Origin: an uncultured Pseudomonadota bacterium
GTDB lineage: Bacteria > SAR324 > NAC60-12
Direction: 5' to 3'
Assembly (NCBI GenBank): GCA_913056375.1
Contig: CAJXNF010000087.1
Location: forward strand, 1-9,031
Length of the DNA stretch: 9,031 nt
The position numbers were made by a program, and so were the translations under genes. The number at the start of each line of letters is the position of its first letter. Positions within the stretch are counted from its first letter, which is position 1. This document shows positions 6,045-9,031 of the stretch, piece after piece. Under the pieces are notes generated by a model. The model searched no databases. It had not been told where the DNA came from and saw only the letters and a program-made list of their open reading frames with translations.

Positions 6045-7535
6045 TTAGTTGTGGGCGGGATTATGTGATTCCTGATTGCTGACCTCTTGAGAATTTTTCC
6101 CGATAAGAAGTGGAGAAATGGCGTAACCAAGCATGTAGATGAAGGCAACGTAACCGAAGAAATCTGTGAACGCAAACACAACTAGAATCAGTGTGGTTGC
6201 TCTTCCCATCCAAGGATTTTGATTGAAATAGCGGCCAGCGTGGATGTATCGGATCTTGTAGAAATTCATCAGTAGTGAGCAAAGAATCATCATTCCTGAG
6301 CAGAGATATACCCAAATCAATAAACTAGATGATTCACTCAATCGAGCTTGTTCAAGCATAATGAACGGAGCCGTTACAAGCAGGGCTGCCCCAGGAGTTG
6401 GGATGCCTTTAAAAAAGCCTGGAGTTGGTGTGGTGTCCAAAGTAAAGGCGATCAATCTGGCAATCCCAGCAACAGCATAAATAATTGCAATCAAACCATA
6501 AGGAAGCATCTGCATTCCAGGATGATCAATCCGATCCATTAGAATATAGAAAATGATTGCAGGGGCTAAGCAAAAGCTCACACCATCAGAGATGTCATCC
6601 AGAATCCCACCGGTTGTGATGTTTCTTTTCTTTTGCGGATCTGGCGGTTGAATCAGTCCGAGTTTTCGCGCTAAGGCTCCGTCCAACTTATCAAAGAAAG
6701 CTGCTCCCACCAGAATGATATAAGCTTGATGCATTTCCTGTTGCTGGGCAAACCAGATCGCCAGTAGTCCCATCAGGGCATTCATCACGGTCAGAGAGTT
6801 TGGTAGTGTAGCAAGAATTTGCCGACGTAGCTTCACATCGCCTAGGCAAAGGTCATCTAAGCAAAATGTGCCATATTTACGGCAGTAGCTTGCAATCGAT
6901 CCAAAGTTGATGATCAAAAAGAACACTTCCAAAACCATCATTGTCTGCAGCGAAAGTCCTCCAATTTGATTTAACCAATTTGGTAAGACTTCGGCTGCTT
7001 CGGGAATGTAAAAAGCGTATCCATACAGAAAAGCTCCCACTGGTGTTGCTGCCATAGTACGTAGTCGACTCAGTTCACGCATTCCAGGTGCTTCCCCGTG
7101 TGTCTGTGCGAATCCCAACATAAAATGGGCAAAATGATCTCGCATCAGGACAATGATGGCGAGCAACAGCACAAACATAGCGTGGAACAGTTCCAAGTGT
7201 TGATTTGGACTAGATTCAGGCAGATGGTGAAAACGCCACATCATTCCAAAAGCAACGAGGGGGAAAATGAGCGAATAGACTAGCTTGTCCATCAATCGCT
7301 CTGCTAACTCGGCAAGCTTGTGATGTGGCTGAAATCGAGCTGCAAACCAGCCATCGACAAGATCAAAGACCATAGCGATAACTAGACAAGCCATCCCCAA
7401 AAAATAAAGAGATGGATTGCGCAAGATCATGGTCAGAATCGCACAGATCAAGCCTGCAAGTGCTAAGGGGGCTCGCCCATAGACCAGCAAAGTCGTAATG
7501 CGACTTGGGATTGGGCTGGAAGTTGAGGAATTCAT
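6045..7535 (-). CDS. Tandem two-domain CDP-alcohol phosphatidyltransferase (PssA-like C-terminal half)
   Basis: A 496-residue integral membrane protein with about 12-14 hydrophobic segments. The C-terminal half matches phosphatidylserine synthase (PssA): LPNSLTVMNALMG at 244-256, then D282, D285-G286, A289-R290, G309, D313 and D317 of the CDP-alcohol motif, followed by DGVSFCLAPA and later GIPTPGAA. The spacing between AR and G is 18 residues instead of 8, an insertion of about 10 polar residues. The N-terminal half looks like a second, PgsA-like copy: D58, D61-G62 and D83 are kept, but the expected AR reads AA, G reads A and the third Asp reads Glu. Single-domain enzymes are about 180-260 residues, so this is a fusion or duplication. 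It probably makes phosphatidylserine from CDP-diacylglycerol in the inner membrane; the alcohol substrate is inferred. It lies between the amidotransferase gene (17 bases) and ruvB (12 bases). No ribosome site is evident at the ATG. Confidence 0.88.
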   Translation of the reverse strand: MNSSTSSPIPSRITTLLVYGRAPLALAGLICAILTMILRNPSLYFLGMACLVIAMVFDLVDGWFAARFQPHHKLAELAERLMDKLVYSLIFPLVAFGMMWRFHHLPESSPNQHLELFHAMFVLLLAIIVLMRDHFAHFMLGFAQTHGEAPGMRELSRLRTMAATPVGAFLYGYAFYIPEAAEVLPNWLNQIGGLSLQTMMVLEVFFLIINFGSIASYCRKYGTFCLDDLCLGDVKLRRQILATLPNSLTVMNALMGLLAIWFAQQQEMHQAYIILVGAAFFDKLDGALARKLGLIQPPDPQKKRNITTGGILDDISDGVSFCLAPAIIFYILMDRIDHPGMQMLPYGLIAIIYAVAGIARLIAFTLDTTPTPGFFKGIPTPGAALLVTAPFIMLEQARLSESSSLLIWVYLCSGMMILCSLLMNFYKIRYIHAGRYFNQNPWMGRATTLILVVFAFTDFFGYVAFIYMLGYAISPLLIGKNSQEVSNQESHNPAHN

Positions 7536-7552
7536 TTGTCTACTGGATAAAG

Positions 7553-8266
7553 TTATGGTTTTTGGTGTGATTTAAGAAAATTTTCAATCCAGAGAGGTAT
7601 GGGTCCTAGTTCAGTATTTTTTGTGAGTGAATCTAAACCTGCTTGGCGCACTGTCTCGGGCATCTTCCCTTTGCGCATTTCCATGAGTGCATGCGAATAT
7701 TCAGGTATAAACTCAGGATGACCCTGACACCCAATGATATGTTCACCAAGCTGAAACATCGCGTTGGGACAAAATTCGCTTTGGAGGAGTCTTTGGGCAT
7801 TTGGAGGTAATTTGGTGACCTGATCCTGATGACTCACCAAGACCTTCACCTCCTCAACTTTCGGAATCATCCAATCTTTGTTTGCTACTACACGATGGTG
7901 TGCTATCCCAACACCCCAACCTTTTTGACTTTTCAGAGTTTCACCACCCAGTGCTTGCGCTAGCAGTTGATGGCCGAAACAAATGCCCACGGTTGGAATT
8001 TTTTGTTGATGCAAACTACGCACGAAGGATTCAAGATCCCTAATCCATTGCAGATCCTCATAGACGCTTGATGCGCTTCCAGTCAATATATAGGCTTCGC
8101 AAAGATCAGTCTGGTCAGGTAATTCAGCGTCGCATGCCGCAAAGTTCAGGAGTTCATGCTGAGGATTTTGAGCATGAATCATGGTTGCAAACATTTCTGG
8201 ATAATTACCGAACTTGGGCTGCAGTTCGGATCTTACGTGATCGCACTGAAGAATTCCAATTCTCAT
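7553..8266 (-). CDS. Class I glutamine amidotransferase-like protein (stand-alone)
   Basis: A 237-residue cytoplasmic protein with a complete class I glutamine amidotransferase triad: nucleophile C96 in GICFGHQ at 94-100, and H183 with E185 in GCQGHPEF at 179-186. The segment ILTGSASSVYED at 60-71 supplies the usual turn near the oxyanion hole. It resembles the amidotransferase half of GMP synthase and stand-alone GuaA-like proteins of the YfeJ type, but has no synthase domain and no partner enzyme beside it. It could release ammonia from glutamine for an unlinked synthetase or hydrolyse a gamma-glutamyl compound; the substrate cannot be read from sequence. It is the first gene of the probable three-gene transcript with the CDP-alcohol enzyme and ruvB. 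No Shine-Dalgarno sequence precedes the ATG at 8266. Confidence 0.9.
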   Translation of the reverse strand: MRIGILQCDHVRSELQPKFGNYPEMFATMIHAQNPQHELLNFAACDAELPDQTDLCEAYILTGSASSVYEDLQWIRDLESFVRSLHQQKIPTVGICFGHQLLAQALGGETLKSQKGWGVGIAHHRVVANKDWMIPKVEEVKVLVSHQDQVTKLPPNAQRLLQSEFCPNAMFQLGEHIIGCQGHPEFIPEYSHALMEMRKGKMPETVRQAGLDSLTKNTELGPIPLWIENFLKSHQKP

Positions 8267-8290
8267 AGATTGTTTACCAGTTCATTACAG
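8267..8290. other. 24-base spacer between divergent start codons
   Basis: Only 24 bases separate the ATG of the amidotransferase gene (minus, 8266) from the ATG of the alpha/beta hydrolase gene (plus, 8291). Neither start has a purine-rich ribosome site here. A standard promoter with its -35 and -10 boxes cannot fit without entering the opposite coding sequence, so the two genes probably share or overlap control signals, or are expressed from promoters inside each other. Confidence 0.7.
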
Positions 8291-9031
8291 ATGACAGATC
8301 AGCCACTTCGAAAGCTCGAGTTCCTTCATGCTAATGGATTTCCAGCAAGTTCTTATCGGCAATTATTTAAAAATTTTGAGGATTTTGACGTCCATTTTGT
8401 TGAATCATTAGGGCAGTTTGAGAGAGGGTTGCCCCAAGATTGGGAATCAATTGCGGACCAAGTCCTTTCGCAAATGAACTCTCATCAACCGAGTGTGGGT
8501 GTGGGGCATTCATTGGGAGCCGTAGTTTTACTTTATGCTGCGGAACAAAGGCCGGAAGCTTTTACAAACATAATTTTACTGGATCCACCCCTCTTTTCAT
8601 TTGGCAAGCGGGCATCTTTGTGGTTATTGAAAAAATTCGGAAAAATGGATCGGGTTACGCCGGCTCGTACAGCTCTTAGACGCCGCGAAGCTTTTTCTTC
8701 TCATCAAGAAGCTTTTGATCAATTGCGAAAACGCAGTTTTTTTCGCAAGTTTTCTGATCAAGTATTGACTGACTATGTTTCAAATGGCTTCATTGAGCAA
8801 GCAGACTGCGTAAAGCTGCATATTCCCAAAGAGTTGGAATATCATCTTTTCCAAACTATTCCATTGCGCTTTTCTAGGTCCTGGAAAGGGCTAGAAGGCC
8901 ATTTGGTATTCGCAAGTGATAAGGGAGTGCTTCAACAATCCGACCGCAACGAACTTCGTAAGACTCTACCAGGTTTTCAGCAAACAGCTTTCAATGGAGG
9001 ACACATGTTTCCTCTGGAACAGCCAGAAAAG
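8291..9031 (+). CDS. Alpha/beta hydrolase (3' end outside window)
   Basis: A probable alpha/beta-hydrolase-fold enzyme; 247 codons are visible and the frame is open to the window edge. The start FLHANGFPASSYRQLF at 11-26 is typical of this group: an HxNGFPA segment after the first strand forms the oxyanion region. The nucleophile elbow is VGHSLGA at 71-77 with S74. The likely acid is D210 after LVFAS, and the catalytic His is H238 in GGHMFPLEQP, which sits at the usual late position, so only about 10-30 residues are missing. A charged helical cap region covers about 105-180. No signal peptide is seen, so it is probably cytoplasmic. The substrate is unknown; esterase or lipase-like activity is plausible. 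The ATG at 8291 fits the domain start but has no ribosome site. Confidence 0.85.
   Translation, partial: MTDQPLRKLEFLHANGFPASSYRQLFKNFEDFDVHFVESLGQFERGLPQDWESIADQVLSQMNSHQPSVGVGHSLGAVVLLYAAEQRPEAFTNIILLDPPLFSFGKRASLWLLKKFGKMDRVTPARTALRRREAFSSHQEAFDQLRKRSFFRKFSDQVLTDYVSNGFIEQADCVKLHIPKELEYHLFQTIPLRFSRSWKGLEGHLVFASDKGVLQQSDRNELRKTLPGFQQTAFNGGHMFPLEQPEK

Noticed and set aside
8251..8262. Palindrome GAATT-CC-AATTC near the divergent starts
   Set aside because: It lies within the first codons of the amidotransferase gene and encodes conserved residues; the arms are only 5 bases.
7553..8266. GMP synthase (guaA)
   Set aside because: Only the amidotransferase half is present; there is no ATP-pyrophosphatase or dimerisation domain in or beside the gene.
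8440..8679. 79-codon plus-strand frame within the hydrolase gene
   Set aside because: It overlaps the alpha/beta hydrolase frame, which carries the nucleophile elbow and catalytic His; this frame has no family features.
1..9031. Mobile element, CRISPR array, tRNA, or defence island
   Set aside because: No transposase, integrase, repeat-spacer array, tRNA-like fold or toxin-antitoxin-like small genes are visible; composition appears even and the genes are core metabolism.

Overview
The window carries eight protein-coding genes, two of them cut by its ends, and no RNA gene, insertion sequence, CRISPR array or integrase that I can see. Base composition looks moderately AT-leaning and even by eye. 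The content (peptidoglycan, PssA-type phospholipid synthesis, stringent response, RuvB) is that of an ordinary bacterial chromosome. The set suggests a Gram-negative, probably free-living bacterium, perhaps an uncultivated proteobacterial-type lineage. I cannot place it further from the sequence alone.

Left block, minus strand (about 3430 down to 1): a NUDT5-like ADP-sugar Nudix hydrolase, a RelA/SpoT alarmone synthetase overlapping it by 4 bases (ATGA), then after a 169-base gap the partial proC (pyrroline-5-carboxylate reductase, proline synthesis). A candidate sigma-70 promoter lies ahead of the Nudix gene. The RelA/SpoT protein has an intact synthetase site, a destroyed HD hydrolase site, the RFKD motif usually found in bifunctional enzymes, and no C-terminal ACT domain.

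Middle: a 286-base AT-rich divergent intergenic region, then plus-strand murA (first committed step of peptidoglycan synthesis), in which the fosfomycin-target cysteine is replaced by aspartate. murA converges on the next block with only 13 bases between the stop codons.

Right block, minus strand (8266 down to 4995): a class I glutamine amidotransferase, a 496-residue membrane protein holding two CDP-alcohol phosphatidyltransferase domains in tandem (first degenerate, second PssA-like and complete), and ruvB, spaced 17 and 12 bases apart and so probably one transcript. Divergent from it, with only 24 bases between start codons, is a partial alpha/beta hydrolase on the plus strand.

Points most worth a second look: the hydrolase-dead, ACT-less RelA/SpoT protein translationally coupled to a Nudix pyrophosphatase; an in-frame open stretch running from the rel stop to one base before proC; the C-to-D MurA; the tandem CDP-alcohol phosphatidyltransferase; and the scarcity of Shine-Dalgarno sequences. 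None of this is a clearly new defence or mobile system; it is mostly core metabolism with unusual variants.
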